Source of the DNA: Anadara kagoshimensis
Taxonomy: Eukaryota > Mollusca > Bivalvia > Arcoida > Arcidae
DNA length: 64,000 nt
Direction: 5' to 3'
NCBI GenBank assembly: GCA_021292105.1
Contig: CM037873.1
Coordinates: 10,145,489 to 10,209,488, forward strand
Part shown: one piece after another, positions 1 through 12,664 of the stretch
Position numbering within the stretch: the stretch's first letter is position 1
Layout: each line of letters opens with the position of its first letter
Made by a program: the position numbers and the translations under genes
The notes under the pieces: generated by a model
The model's input: only the letters and a program-made list of their open reading frames with translations
What the model was told of the DNA's origin: nothing
The model's database searches: none

Positions 1-1
1 T

Positions 2-3000
2 TACCATTGGCTTGAACCAAGATATAATATTATTGGTCAGCCTGGGAAAAAGTAAATACTTTTAAATAATTTGTAATACACGATTAATTACCAGAATAGG
101 CAAACAATATTGATCTGTCAGTTTGACTTTTAGTTTAAATATTCATCATGGACAGGTAAATTTAAGTAAAGGGGTCCTACGTGTATATTTCGTCTATATG
201 ATGTAAACACTTATCATAGGCAATGTGTATTTGTATTAACTGCGAAACCTAACGCTACCCTGATGAAAAGTCAAACGAACTGGTCAATGTTGTTTGCCTA
301 TACAAGCACTTCTTTATGATGTGATCTATGTCTATTGTCTACAAGAAATATTGTACAAAGGTTATATAAATCCTTTTCTCGTACCATTGACATAAAAATC
401 TCACACGCACACAAGTGCTGGATTTGTTCTGTCTTGTCCAGTTTGTGTGGTACTGCCTCATGCGACAATTGAACAGTCAGGATGACGTAACCGTCATTGC
501 GCTTGACGTCATCAAAACAAAGCTTTTCTTTATTTATTTTTCACATATGTGTTTTATTTTACTTTTTATCAAAATATTTTATTGTCAGAGTTTTTTTTTA
601 TATTTGCATTGAATACAAATCGTTGATATTTTAAAATTTTGAAGAGTTGTCAATGGGATTATTTTCAAAGGGCGGATTTGTACAATGCATTAGGTGCCCA
701 AAGGAATGCAAGAGGCCCCATAAGGGTACGTGTTTTATTTTGTATGTATCGCAGTTGTAAACACTAAAATGGTACGAGAAATAGAATCTATCACTTGTTT
801 GTGACCGATACGTTGATCTTAGTCTCGGGTGATGTGATGTAACAATCCGAATCTCGGCAAAGCCTCGATTGGATATATGTTACATCACAGCACCCTCGCT
901 GAGATCAACCGGTATCGGTCACAAACAGGTGACAGATTCTATTAATCTTGTTTATTTATTGATTATTGGTTGGTAAGAAAGGATGGTTTCTGGAGTTTGC
1001 ACTTTGCTTAATGTGTAATACTATGAACATGTATGAATGAAAATTCCTGCAATTCCATGGCCAGGTTCCAATGGGCTTTAATTCTATATGAAACTGTTGC
1101 TGGTATCTGCCATATGGTGCATGCATACTGCATCTTCATAACTTCTGAGGATACTGAATACATCTTGTCGGAGTACTATCTCTTTTATGTCTCTCCAATA
1201 ATGTTGAATATTTGTGTTAATGAGTGCGTGGGTATCCAAATATTAGGTCCTGAATGTCTTTTATGGTCAGTGTACAAGCGATAGATTATTTCATTGATGC
1301 ATGAACTACTGTTACCATAGGTTTGCCATTTTTATCTGATCAGTATGACCTTATTTGTTGTCATTTACTTTATTGACTTAAGCAATATAATATTCAATAC
1401 ATCAGTAGATAACACAACTTATTTTTTTAAAAATCGAAAATATAATATACGATAAAATATAATGTTATAACTTTTTGAACTTCTATGAAGGCATGTACAT
1501 TTGTTACAGTTGTTTTATCATTTACTTCTATTTAGCAATGTTTTTATTGTTATTGTCATTGGCAAGTGTTTTTAAATTTTTTATTTAGAAACTGTGGAAA
1601 CAAATTTTATTCAGATAAGATTTCGTCTACAACATTTGGAAATCCAGAACTAATGATGCTGAAGTTTGACACAGCTACGGTCACTGGGTCAGCAGCTAAA
1701 AAAGGGTTTTTATTAAAAGCACGAGCAATTGAAACCGCCAACTCGAAAGGTAAACAATTATTTAATGATCCATTGTGTACACACAGATTATCATGGTTAC
1801 ATTTCTGTATTACGACACATGTTGTTGTCTCAGCTGAAAAGACTTCAAACAACATTTTTTGTTTGTAAGGGATTCTATCTTGAATGTGTTATTAAGGAAT
1901 TTGGTTTAGATGATATTTCAGATAACCCTGCATATACTAGAACTAATTCTACCAAAGCATGCAAAAATAAAGTTCTTTCCAACCATAAAGGAGTTCTCTA
2001 GTCTTTTGGTATCAATCATAAAGGGAAGAGGAAGAACTCGACCTTCCTTACTTGTAGTGGATTACTAAACTCCAGAAAAATCCATATAAGAAAAGATGTA
2101 TAGTAGGCTTATCGAAATGTACAACTAAATCATTATTGGTAACTCTAACACAAATTTTGTCAGTCGAGAATGATGGTCTTCAGTCTTATTCAGAAAGCGT
2201 ATATTGTACATCTAGCATCAACCAAATGTGAATTCTAAAAAATTCTAAAAAATTACTTAAACATTTTGCTTTTAATTCTTTATTTCGTGTAAAAAGTATA
2301 TAAAAATATGATTTTCTACACTATACACCACTCATTCTAAATGAGAACGTCTTAAAGAAATGATTCACTTGTGCTTCTTTTACAAAAACAGTGAGCCAAT
2401 ATACAAATAGCAGGAATTCAAGTTATTTTGTCAAGCATCATACGGATTACCACAAATATACTAAAGATATCAACAACAAAATGATGATTTTTTGATAGAT
2501 AACTTTTTGTTGTGTTTAATAATATAATTTTCCATCAAATAATCATTATACCAATTAGTACAAACTGTGTTTGCTGATTTGTTTCTGTATTCATATGCAG
2601 CTGAATTTATGCAGAACATAGATAAAAGATTCGCCAAATCATTCAACTCCATATACAGATATATAAATGACAACCTGTCTCCTAACGATCCTTTTGGGGA
2701 CTATGTGAATGTCATCAACTTCTGGCCCAGTGAGGTTCAAACCTAGGTTCTGAGTATGTCTCTATGTCCAGACTTGACGCCTAGAAGTTCCATGCTACTT
2801 TCACGCAATATTGATTATACACGTGGTGTTTGTAGCTAGCTTAACTGTAGGTAACTTCCCTGTTGGAAGTTCACGTGTCTAACCTGATTTGATAGTTTCA
2901 ATTTTTTTTACTTTGTCGGGATTGTTATTCGGACTAGGATTAGTACCTTCAACTCCACATACAAATATATAGGTGGCATTCTGTCTCTTAACAATCCTAA

Positions 3001-6000
3001 ATTGTGAGATAATGTGCCCTGGATATATTTGATGTTCTGTGTTCTTTCAAGCAATATTGATAATACACGTGACAGGTGTAACTAGCTAAACAGGAGAAGC
3101 TTACTCTTCCGGAACACCCGGCCTCACTTTCCTGGTGGAAGTTCACGTGTCTAGCCTACCTTGTCAGTTCCAAAGTTTTTACTTTGTTTCTGGATTGTGA
3201 TTCGGACATGGATTAGTGTTTGATTTTGATTTTGTGTTATCTTATTAGGTTGTACAGCTTTACCACCGACAGTTGACAATTCTTCTAATGATTATGCTGA
3301 AGTGGGATCGTCCATTGGTGCAATAGTTCACTACAAGTGTAATTACTTATACCACAAGACAAGTGAAGTGACTAGCTCTACTTGCGAAGCAGACGGTACT
3401 TGGTCTAATGTTGGATTTCAGTGTAATAAAAGGGGTAAGTTGTGTTTAATAATTTTCATGCAAGAAGATAATATGTTATCTTTGTCATTATTAACAACAT
3501 GTCCGTCTTATTTATTTATATTTTAAATTAACGCATTGCAAAATTATCACGCTTGAAAAAACGTACAATGCTATACATTGAATTACTCTCAACATCAGTG
3601 ACATCAATGTAAAAACAAATCGCAAATCTAACAATTTCCAATGAGACATACATTGAAAATGAAGCGAAGAGTTGGTTAAAAAGTAATTAAAAATAAGGAA
3701 TCAAAACATGAGAATTCTAAGATAGCGGGACAACAAAATATATGACACAATAAAATTATTTTATTTACAATTTTTCTACTTATTGTTTTCAGAGCCATTA
3801 TTTCAGTGTGATTTTAATAATATTAATTGTGGTGTTTCTATCTCATCTGAAGGCCAACACAAATGGACGGTGGAGAAAGAAAATGGAACCTCATATTTCA
3901 CTGTCTCTCCTGGAGGGATAGCAACAGTAAGTACTTCAATTAGAAATATCCGTTATAGTTCCGTGGAAATAGATGCGAATTGAAATTAGTTGCGTTTGTA
4001 CTGCTAATTAAACATTAATCTCACTGAGACATTTACAGTTTCCTTAAAGTTAATGCTTGAAAGCGCGTGGCCTAGTGGTTAAGGCGTTGGACTCCTTGAG
4101 CAAGACACTTAATTTCACGTTGTTCCAGTTCACTCAGCTGAAAAATAAATGAGTACCAGCAAAATGCTGGGGGTTAACCCTGCGATTGACCGGCGTCCCA
4201 TTCAGGGGAGAGCCTTGTACTCTCAGTCGCTTAACGCCACAGAAACCGGGATAAGCTCCGACCCGATGGGCCTTAATGGTTCGGGATAAACTTTAACTTT
4301 TAACTTTTAATGTTAAAGCAAACTAATTAGAAACTTTTGCCTGTTTGTATCTCTATTACTTTGAACTACAGAGTGATGCAATATATACTCAAACAAGATG
4401 GCGACATGTTCACGTTCGCAAAAAATTAGGTCAATTTTCTAAACAAGAATTGTCACTTTTTAAAATCAAATTATTTATAAAAACTAACCTTATACTATGT
4501 TATGTGTACTTTCAGCCTAATCACATGAAATAATTGCCTGGCAATTAAGTGAAACAAACATGTTACACACTCTGACGCAATGTCATTGCATATGTTTCGA
4601 ATTTCTCGGGGAAGGTAATTTCGGCTTCTTATCATACCATTTCGTGTCTGAAGTTCCCGCTTGATGTATTACCATATATTTTCAATCATGCTTATATCAG
4701 TACTCTGCTCACTAACTCTGCCTTCATTAAGTATTTTTTCGCCCCATCATACTTTGAGAGCCGTCAAACTTATGTAAACAACCCAGACGACAATATCACG
4801 TACCTCAAATGTCACGTGACAACAATACAACAGATCTATATAGTAATCCCATAAATAACGTTGTTTGGCATTATTTTATTTATGCAGAACCATGACTGTT
4901 ATGAGCTACGAATGAAATAATTCCCTATCTTTTCCGGATATATATTGCATAACTCTTAAAATTCTAACGATTCTGTTACTTTTGGTAGATTTATACCGAT
5001 TCAGCATTAAAATGCATTAACACCATTTCAATTCAACAGTAACACAGCTACACCCATGGACTTGACTAGAGTGCACGTTCTAGGGTGGGAATTTATCACC
5101 AAATATCTCAATATGTGTTTGCCTTCATTGTATTGTTTGTAATGTACGCCAAACTATTATTGCCTCCTGTCTTTGATTGTCAAGAATATGTATTTCAGTA
5201 AGGTTAGAAATTTCCTTCTTCTAATAAAAATAACATTTATTTGAATTGCTTTTTCTCCAACATATGTTATGTAATGGCGCCATTGCGACATCATTCTTTA
5301 ATCGCAATTCAATAGTTCTTGTGTCATCTGATATGTCTACAAACATTCAGCGTTCTTTGTCTATATTAGTTAATGGTCTGTGCTCAAAGAATTTGTTTAT
5401 AGAAGCGGTCGACTCTTTACGACATTTATGTCAAATAGAAATATTTGGATTAAACAAAATAAAATACAGTGTAACGTAATTTATGTTTACTTACGTATAT
5501 GAAGATCATTATTAACAGTGGAACCGTTTTTGTAAGGTTATTCAAAATAGTAAAACCAATACATAAAAGTTAAGTCAAAAACAAACATACCACTATGTAA
5601 ATTTTAACTTCTTAAGGTTTGAAGGAAAGTAATAAGCAACAAATGTTAATAGTTTGTTTTAGATATATCTTCAATGACTTCAGTTATAACATATTAATGA
5701 GGCATGAGCACGGTCAACATAAAAATAGAAAGAAATATGTACATCGCCCAGGCTTCTCAACATTAAATTCGAACTACCTGTTTATTCCGTGATAGATTGT
5801 ATGAACATATTTATTCATTCAATTTATGCTATTAACAATATACTGTTATATTCTAAAAATAATTTTAATTTAATCTAAACAAATCACCGATATGTACATC
5901 GTATATTATAAACGGTAGCTTTTTGTCGTGATCTTGTTTTGACGGTCTAACATGTAAACAAGTAGAATACATATAATATTACAATTCGCAATTATCAAAA

Positions 6001-8396
6001 CCCATTTCTGTTCTCAGGCATCTGCTAGTTTTACGCTTCCGACCAACGTTAATTCAGAGAAATCATATTGTCTTTCGTTCAAATTTCAACGCACAAGAAA
6101 CAGTCAGAAGTGTTCACGTTTGAGTGTTGGAGATAAATGGGACTATTCGGATTGTCAGCAAGGACAGCAGGAAATATTTCAAGGAAATATTGGTCAATTT
6201 GATGATGGGTCAAAGGTAATAAAATATTATGGATTTTAATATTCGAACACAGATATACCGAACAATGTTAAAAACAATCACATTGTTAATTCAGAAACTA
6301 TAAAATTGGGCGAATTACGTTAAACACGCGGGCTTCCACTCGAGTGTACTGAGCCCAGATGCTCCGTAAGGGTGGTAAGAATCTCCTATTCAGTCAGATA
6401 TACCCGTCATCGCGTGAAATACATTCAATACTACAGAATGAAGTCATTTAAGTCCAAAGGCCAAGTAATCCATGGCTACTTAAAGTAAGTCTGGGGCCTA
6501 AAATGTAACATATTGAAGATATTTATTAATATTATACCTCATACACTTTAGTCTGCACTGATACATATTTTAACTACTCTGGGTCATATAATGGCATACA
6601 AGCTCGGATCGTTGTATAAATTATCTCCCATGATGAGACGTTGTCTCCATGGGAGTATCAATGACATTGCTTGGTGGCGGTGCCTATAATGACGATTCAG
6701 GTTTCCAGTCAGAAAAAGAACTTGTGCGGAATTGAGTCACAAACAAACTTTCTGGCCGTGGAAACACAAATTTCGTTTCCTTAACTGTTTCGCCTAACTC
6801 ATCGTTACATCAAATTACTTATCCGTCCTCCCAATGTAGAGCTACAGAGAGGAACAAATTGGATGAAAGTGAAACGAAGTAGAATAATCCCCAAGACGTG
6901 ATCATGAACATCGAAGTTTTGTTTTCTAAATAATTTAGTGCACCAGCCGACGTTACAAAAAATTTGAATAAAGGCAAAACAACAAGACATATTCATTGTT
7001 TCATTAATAACCCTAACACTGTTGAAGAAAGAAATCAACTTTCAAAACTTCACATTGCATTGAAAACTTCATGCCAGTTTTGTGCTCGTAAACAGTTCTG
7101 GCGTTTTGGTGACTTCATAATCAGTAGTGGCACTGGACAGGGAATTTTTTTAATGCGTAGGCAATATTCACGTAATGATTGAAAAATGAAGTTGATAATA
7201 AATATGGGTTTTACGTAGCAGCAACTGTTGTCAGCTTATAACGACTTTATTTATTCATTTATTTATTTTTTTGTTAGAATCGTAAGAAAAGGAATAAATC
7301 ATTGAAAGTTTCGGAAATTCGGTATAATATAACAAATATTACATGGACTTGTGAGCCAAATGGCAGTTTATGGACCAAATTTGGGCTGATTGGTCTGCCC
7401 ATAAACTCCGTATGACCCCTAGCTCCCTAAAATATTTGTTAACTATTACACCTTCTTTTCTTAAGAGAAATGGACCCCGACTCAAATATAGTTAAGTTTC
7501 ACCATTGATATCCATAAATATATCGAACACAAATATACAGGTCGATGTTTAAACCACAATTCGAAATCAAAGGATTTTAAATCAGAACTATAACCTGATT
7601 ATTTATGCTAAATTTACCTTTTAAGTACTCATGTTTGGTAATAAAATTTTCCAATAAACAATCGGTATACAAATTCAAACAAACTGCCTTGCTTGCTGAT
7701 TTATTTCTTTATTCGTTTGAACCTTGTAAAATTTGGACCAAATCCAAAAGCACATAAATAGATGACTTCTACATGTATTTCTTCGTAATTCTAAATTTGG
7801 AAATTATGTTAATGGCATCTATCCCACTGAGTTTGAAATAACAGATCCGACTGTTTCTTCAAGTCGTTTCATATTTAAACTTGAATCTCATGACACCAAC
7901 AACAAAAGGCTACATTCGAAGGTGTGTGAATAAGTGATGACTTCATTGTTCTTTTTTATGATACAATATACCTAATTCTCCTACTTTATGTGCATTGTTT
8001 TATAAATAATAAGCTATGGTAGAGTTTTCCCCACTACGCGAACTTTATACAATGAAGCAAGTTGTTAACACATCAATTGTTGCCCATGGATATAGGACCC
8101 AAGCAAGATGCTAATCAAGGTCCTCAAAAACATTAATAGTCGTCACTAAGTATCATACTTCTATACATAATGACACTAGCTATGTAACGTCCAATGGTTT
8201 CATGTTGTTATCTTTTTCGTTTTCAATTACATATATGGAAGATGTAGCAAGCTAACAGCAAGTGCTCACCTTTCGAAAGCGCCCTGGTAGTAGTGGTAGT
8301 TCACTGGTTTTTTTTTAACTGTCATTGGGACTTTGGCATGCATTTGTATGTTTGTTTATTTATCTGTAAATTTTTTGTTATTATACTTCACGTACA

Positions 8397-8461
<65 letters not shown>

Positions 8462-8664
8462 CGTTCTATTAATTAATAGTCCTCTGCTTCTGAATTTTGA
8501 ATTTGACATGTATTTTAATGTTTTTAATGGATACAACGAATTAATCTTTTTTGTTTATGTATTTTCCTCATTTTCAGATTACGTTTACTGCTTATACTAA
8601 AGAAGAAGCTGGTGATTTCAATATGCGTATTGATGATATTTTTCTCAGTGAATGGGGATGTTAA
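2..8664 (+). CDS. Gene A: CUB-Sushi-MAM C-terminal part of an astacin-like secreted protein (5' end outside window)
   Basis: Six exons join in phase: 2-51, 1589-1749, 3249-3434, 3793-3926, 6018-6215 and 8578-8664, giving 271 residues and a TAA stop. All internal borders have AG/GT. The first two exons are the second half of a CUB domain (YHWLEPRYN, then KNCGNKFYSDKIS). The third is a Sushi/CCP domain with four cysteines and the TW...F.C ending. The last three form a short MAM domain (FQCDFNNINC, SYCLSFKFQR, MRIDDIFLSEWGC). The same exon order and intron phases occur at the C-terminus of genes B and C on the opposite strand, so A is a divergent paralogue. By that comparison its missing upstream part should hold the protease and EGF domains. 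No stops or frameshifts are seen. These C-terminal modules usually mediate binding or oligomerisation of secreted or membrane-bound proteases. Function is inferred only from the family. Confidence 0.8.
780..943. repeat. Foldback palindrome (MITE-like) in gene A intron
   Basis: Two arms of roughly 65 bases form an imperfect inverted repeat. The left arm begins AATAGAATCTATCAC and the right arm ends with its near-complement GTGACAGATTCTATT. Both arms share TGTTTGTGACCGATAC and TGTGATGTAAC. The short centre (ATCCGAATCTCGGC / GCCTCGATTGGAT) is itself inverted, so nearly the whole 164 bases can fold into one hairpin. There is no coding capacity. It is probably a non-autonomous DNA element. No second copy is seen here. 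Confidence 0.7.
2540..2945 (+). mobile_element. RT-element fragment (copy 1)
   Basis: Decayed copy of the window's common reverse-transcriptase element. It keeps the stretch matching LADLFLYSYEAEFMQ and SFNSTHRYIDDVLS (with TATATAAATGAC in place of the YIDD codons). The conserved 3' tail follows, with TAGCTAGCT and GGAAGTTCACGTGTCTAACC. The middle of the coding part is missing. It lies in a gene A intron, in the same orientation as the gene. Confidence 0.65.
2950..3232 (+). mobile_element. RT-element fragment (copy 2), directly before the gene A Sushi exon
   Basis: A second fragment abuts copy 1. It has a YID-box region (TATATAGGTGGCATTCTGTC), then jumps to the 3' tail with CTTCCGGAACACCCGGCC and GGAAGTTCACGTGTCTAGCC. 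It ends about 17 bases before the Sushi exon. The internal deletion resembles that in copy 1. Confidence 0.65.
4063..4311 (+). repeat. tRNA-derived SINE
   Basis: The 5' part carries pol III box A (GTGGCCTAGTGGTTAAGGC, 4067-4085) and a box-B-like GTTCCAGTTCAC about 45 bases later. A unique body follows (CGCTTAACGCCACAG, ACCGGGATAAGCTCCGACCC), then an A+T tail made of repeated TTTAACTT. The head is tRNA-like but cannot fold into a full tRNA, and the body is not tRNA, so this is a SINE and not a tRNA gene. It lies in a gene A intron on the sense strand. Confidence 0.75.
7610..8335 (+). mobile_element. Decayed RT-element copy in the last gene A intron (copy 3)
   Basis: Recognisable blocks include AACAATCGGTATACAAATTC, TTGCTTGCTGATTTATTTCT, an eroded YIDD region (AAATAGATGACTT), the stretch matching a Y..LELEITD-type motif, and a tail with CTTTCGAAAGCGCCC. 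Many frameshifts and stops are present. The paralogous copy in A' at about 34550-35275 shows it was there before the duplication. Confidence 0.6.
8400..8461. repeat. (TA)n microsatellite
   Basis: About 31 uninterrupted TA units. In the A' duplicate the same site holds only a short TA run and a full RT-element insertion at 35370-36146. Confidence 0.95.
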
Positions 8665-8709
8665 GAGGATACCACGTAAAGAAATCTTAACCACTGAATT
8701 GTAGTCTAT

Positions 8710-8715
8710 AATAAA
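8710..8715 (+). terminator. Candidate polyadenylation signal of gene A
   Basis: A canonical AATAAA lies 46 bases after the gene A stop codon, the usual position for a poly(A) signal. The cleavage site is not visible. Confidence 0.5.
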
Positions 8716-10219
8716 CCTAATTCATACTATTCTGTGTTTGTAATGATTTTAAGCAAGGTCATTGCGACCAATTCTGCTGTAATGGTTTCAGTCTTACAAT
8801 CACGATATTGCACTGTAAACGTTATAATACCGCATAAACTGCAGTGTTAAAGGCGTTCAATTAACTGTGGTGAAAAGAACTTTGCGCTTTATTACAAGTT
8901 TTATCAGAACTTACTTCATGGACATCTCAGTCAATCTAGGTAGCCAAAAAGAAAGTTTTCAGATATCTAATCTAGAATACAAATACCAATACCTCAAGTA
9001 CATTGACGCATACGACTATATAACTATATTCTAACTCGGTGTAAGAAAGGGGGGCACTTAACGATGAGATCATAAGACACACACAGTTTTTCCCTATCAT
9101 GGTTTATTGTTCTACTGCAAAAATGTTGGGAAGGCATTCCTAATTCAACAAAACTTTCTGTTTAACTACCAGGACCATCAGGGTGGATTTTGACACATAC
9201 CTGTAACTTCAAAATGTTAAAAACGCAAACGGCGTGTTGATATTGGAACGCAATTCAGACAACGTATCTCTACACACCAAGTATTATACCGTCTTCTTCA
9301 GTTGTTTGAGAACCATAATTTTTTATTGTTTACTGTAGAATTATTATATCTAAACAAAACAAAGTTAACCGTCTTGATTTGAAAACAAATTTATTAACAT
9401 TCAAAACGCCAAACAAATAACATAATATACAAGTTTTAATTTTACAGCACAAGACGGCCGTTTCGGAATACAATTCCTCATCAGTAGTGCTTGCACCAAA
9501 ATTATGAAGCCAAAAGTATTTTGAAGATGTTGAAAAGCTAACCAAAGGGCCAAAAAACGTGTCTTTCCTCAGCACTTTTACACAATTGTACGTCATTAAT
9601 TAGGTCGCCGATACGTTACGCGCACTCTTGAAAATTACTGAGTATTAGCAGGTTTGTTCAGGTACGTTTTCCATGTATTTCATGTGAATGCATGGTGTGT
9701 ATAATTGTCAGACACACAAATATTTAGATATCTACCCATAGGAATACAAAATAGTGATACAAAGACATAAATTTGGTGACCTGGTGATTTTTACGAATAT
9801 ATATGGTAATACGCATCTGATAAAACATGCTGTTCAAATGAGATTAAAATTGGATCAACCAGACCATATACAATAATAACAATATATAATTTTGTAAGTG
9901 TATATCGGCTAAAATGATGATGTCTATTAGATACACTGTGAACATGCTGCTAATTGTACACCAAGTTCAGTCGTATATAACATACGGAATAGTAACTTTT
10001 CATTTAAAAAAGATTTTTACATGAAGCCATTTGACCCGAATGCAACGCATAACATAAAGAAATAGATGTTTATAATAATTCCAAAAACGAACAATTAGGT
10101 ATGTGGTGCTAACGCTAGCAAACAAACAACCATCTTCTATCACTTCCCTGATTTTCGTTTACGTATTTTACTGAAATTGCCAGTTTTCATCGTTTGTAAC
10201 TATCTAAGTGTATGAAGTT
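8716..10219. other. Spacer between convergent genes A and B, no gene seen
   Basis: No exon-like block is shared with any other part of the window apart from a short dispersed repeat near 9420-9560 (CAGCACAAGACGGCCGTTTCG), related to CAGCACTAGACTGCCATTTCG in the B intron at 17530 and to the matching C intron near 46180. The part after about 9090 has no counterpart between A' and C. Confidence 0.5.
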
Positions 10220-10495
10220 TACGTTTTATAGGCGTCATCACAATATTGTTGACACGTATAACTTTTCCTATTATAAATTACCTTGGAAGAAGTTACGTCC
10301 CATGGCTTTATTTTTTTCATTACAATATTATTACACACTTAGCGAGTGTAGCTTGCTTAATAGGGGTGATTACAATTTCGTAGCACCCGGCCACAGTTCC
10401 CTGGTAAAAGTTAACTTAATTTAACACTATTGGCCAGTTACAAATTTTCACTTTGCTTTCACATTGTGATTTGGACATCGACTGACAATGGTATC
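10220..10495 (+). mobile_element. RT-element 3' tail (copy 4)
   Basis: Starts in the last codons of the RT frame (GGCGTCATCACAATATTGTTG, i.e. the conserved RHH.IVD) and runs through the tail (GTGTAGCTTGCTTAATAGG, GTAGCACCCGGCC, TTTTCACTTTGC). The B/C duplication becomes recognisable inside this tail at about 10448, paired with 38798. Confidence 0.6.
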
Positions 10496-10740
10496 TTTGT
10501 CTCTAATTCCATAGGTATCCTCAACCTGTAGGGCCTGATTAGTAACACTCCCATCACATTACCATATTTCTATATATACTGTTGTTTTCAGAAATAGCTT
10601 CTTTCTGGACGAAAAGACAAATAATGAGATGATATACCCGAATATCGACGAGAATTCAATAATCGCCTCTCTCAACGTGTTTACAATTTATTTGCTTTTA
10701 TTCACTGGGGATTTAATTTCGTTATATTCGCGATTATAAA

Positions 10741-11005
10741 TATCAAAAACAAACATATTAATCCATGACCGAATCATAACCCTGAAGCAAAGTGAAAACT
10801 TTGGAACTGACTAATTAGGTTAGACACGTGAACTTCCACCAGAGACGTCAAATATATACAGGACAATCCTGGACACAGAGACATCAAACTTATGAACAAT
10901 GCTGTGATGAAGGCCATAAAACTTTTAAGAGCCTTGATAAGCCTAGGCTTGCAATATCCCTGAGTCAACAATTTATTTGCAAGCAGCCTACTTGTTGTAC
11001 AATAT
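10741..11005 (-). mobile_element. RT-element 3' fragment, unit-1-specific insertion (copy 5)
   Basis: On the minus strand this holds the end of the RT frame (the conserved RLIKALK.F.A.ITAL region) and part of the tail (GTCTAACC). The other duplicate reads straight through (GCGATTATAAATATATGACTTTCTG near 39083), giving an empty site. The insertion therefore followed the duplication. Confidence 0.75.
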
Positions 11006-11230
11006 ATGACTTTCTGTAAGCAAAAATTGACGCATTGAACAATCCAAATTTAAACAGAAAGTAAAGAAAAAATCTTTTGTTGAAATATTGCTTTGTGTTT
11101 TAAGACGTTCTCTGCAACGTCTGGGATTATTTCACCATAATAATCATTCATAATCATATATAATATATATATATATATGAAAAGAGTAAAAAACAAATAC
11201 AGAAAGTGTTTTAGTAGTATGCAATTTGAC

Positions 11231-11236
11231 TTTATT
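11231..11236 (-). terminator. Candidate polyadenylation signal of gene B
   Basis: AATAAA on the minus strand, about 80 bases after the gene B stop codon. It is conserved in gene C at 39367-39372. Confidence 0.45.
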
Positions 11237-11962
11237 ATATATGAGCCATTATAATTTATTACATCCAAAATACATTAATGAAAATGACTACTGTCTCGAC
11301 GATGCTGTACCTGTTCAACACAAACCATCACTGATGTGTATGTCATCAATTTGCATATTCATTGCCCATAGATTGTTTCCTTCTGCAGTGAATATCAACT
11401 GAAAATCAAATGAGAATTTATTTAAATATATATAACTACTTGTTAAATATTAAGTCCCTAAGGATTTGTTTACACTTACTGAACGTCAATAAAATGTTAT
11501 GATATTAGAAAGAATGTCCAAAGTAACCCATTCGAAAACAGAACAATATGTGTTTTCGTGTCAAACCGATATAAATGACTCATTTGGAATAGGTCTAAAA
11601 TAATTAATTAAGAAAATACACAAAATATACAAGTAACACTTGTATTGTGTTGTGAGATTTCTCTTGAAATCCCATGATTCAGAACATACTAACTTTAATC
11701 TTAACTCATTGTTTATTTCTCAGTTTTAGAGTTTGTCAGTTTCAAGATTTGTTCTTTGCTTTGGGGATGTGTGCCTTTTTATCGCTGGATAACGCCCTCT
11801 TATAGCAGAAAAGGAATTTCATATTTTTACGTTAACATTAATTAGTTTTTAGACACATCAAAAGTCTATCCAAAGTCTAATATTAAATTTTCATTTTAGA
11901 TAATTTAGTTAAATATAAGCTTCATGATATTCTGAATGGTTTATTACAATATTTTCATGATA

Positions 11963-12141
11963 TACAGTCAAACCTGCCTACAAAGGTCTCCCCAGGGAAC
12001 CAGTATAAGTGGACTTTAGGGGCAGGTGCCCTTTATATACAGGTTCAAATATGAATAAAGAACGATTGGGAGACAATTTACCGGCCTTTATAAGCAGGTG
12101 GTCCTCATATAGAGGTGGTCTTTCAGACAGGTAAGACTGTA
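11963..12141. mobile_element. TIR MITE, unit-1 copy
   Basis: The ends are inverted: TACAGTCAAACCTGCCTACA at the left and the complement of TACAGTCTTACCTGTCTGAA at the right. Internal GGCAGGTGCCC and AGCAGGTGGTCC blocks are related to the ends. A TA precedes the left end. No coding capacity. The unit-2 copy (40026-40185) lacks about 20 bases near the right end. Confidence 0.65.
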
Positions 12142-12169
12142 TTAATATACATCATTATGTGTTCATTGC

Positions 12170-12560
12170 AGTGATTATAGAGATTGTTTCGACTTCGGGA
12201 ATTCATAAAATCAAGCAGGTTGCTAACAAATAAATAATTGATACAAGGAAAGTGCAAACGCAGGCTTATCAAGTTCCTATATAGTTTTTTGTATGGTGGA
12301 GTAAGTAAGTAATTACAATATTGTTGATATGTATAATGTCTCTATTTAAAATAACCCTGGAAATATCTGACGTTCCATAGTTCCATGTTCCTATCTTTTC
12401 TTTATTTTCAATTGCACACGTAGTATTTGAAGCTAGCTAAAACGAGAGGTATTATTCCGAACTCCGATGTTCACGTGTATAACCTAATTTGTCACTTTCA
12501 CATTTTATTTTGCTTTAAAATTGTAATTCAGACATTTATGCTTTTGACAGATATTAAAAG
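12170..12560 (+). mobile_element. Decayed RT-element copy (copy 6), shared by both duplicates
   Basis: Contains the RT C-terminal region (GGTTGCTAACAAATAAATAA, GCAGGCTTATCAAG, TGACGTTCCATAGTTCCATG) and the tail (GAAGCTAGCTAAAACG, GATGTTCACGTGTATAACC). It lies in the B intron before the last MAM exon, antisense to the gene. The counterpart is at about 40210-40565. Confidence 0.6.
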
Positions 12561-12661
12561 AAAAATATTATTACCTCTGTTTGTGATGAACTGGCTAACA
12601 AAGGGCTTATGTCGCCTTGAAATATTTCCCAGCCACCAACATTGCAATCTGTATACCGCCA

Positions 12662-12664
12662 TCA
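12662..12664 (-). other. Premature TGA in gene B MAM exon
   Basis: The minus-strand reading is AAC-TGA-TGG, where gene C reads AAC-AGG-TGG at the homologous codon (40677-40679). It is codon 49 of the 78-codon exon, in frame with the conserved TDCNVGGWEIFQGD that follows. Translation would lose about 57 residues of the MAM domain. Confidence 0.85.

Larger units (their letters stand above)
5407..9090 (+). repeat. Left copy of the duplicated A segment (paralogous to 32810-36780)
   Basis: Near-identical blocks run through both segments, beginning with GACTCTTTACGACA and ending with AGAAAGGGGG and GCACTTAAC. The segment covers the last two MAM exons of gene A, their introns and the 3' flank. Unit 2 carries the same segment as the A' pseudogene with an extra retroelement and deletions. 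Offset between copies is about 27.4 kb. Confidence 0.75.

Noticed and set aside
1607-1855. 82-codon minus-strand frame opposite the gene A CUB exon
   Set aside because: The plus strand has correct splice sites, phase and CUB homology; the minus strand frame has none.
4063-4140. Functional tRNA gene
   Set aside because: Boxes A and B are present, but no cloverleaf or acceptor stem closes and a SINE body follows.
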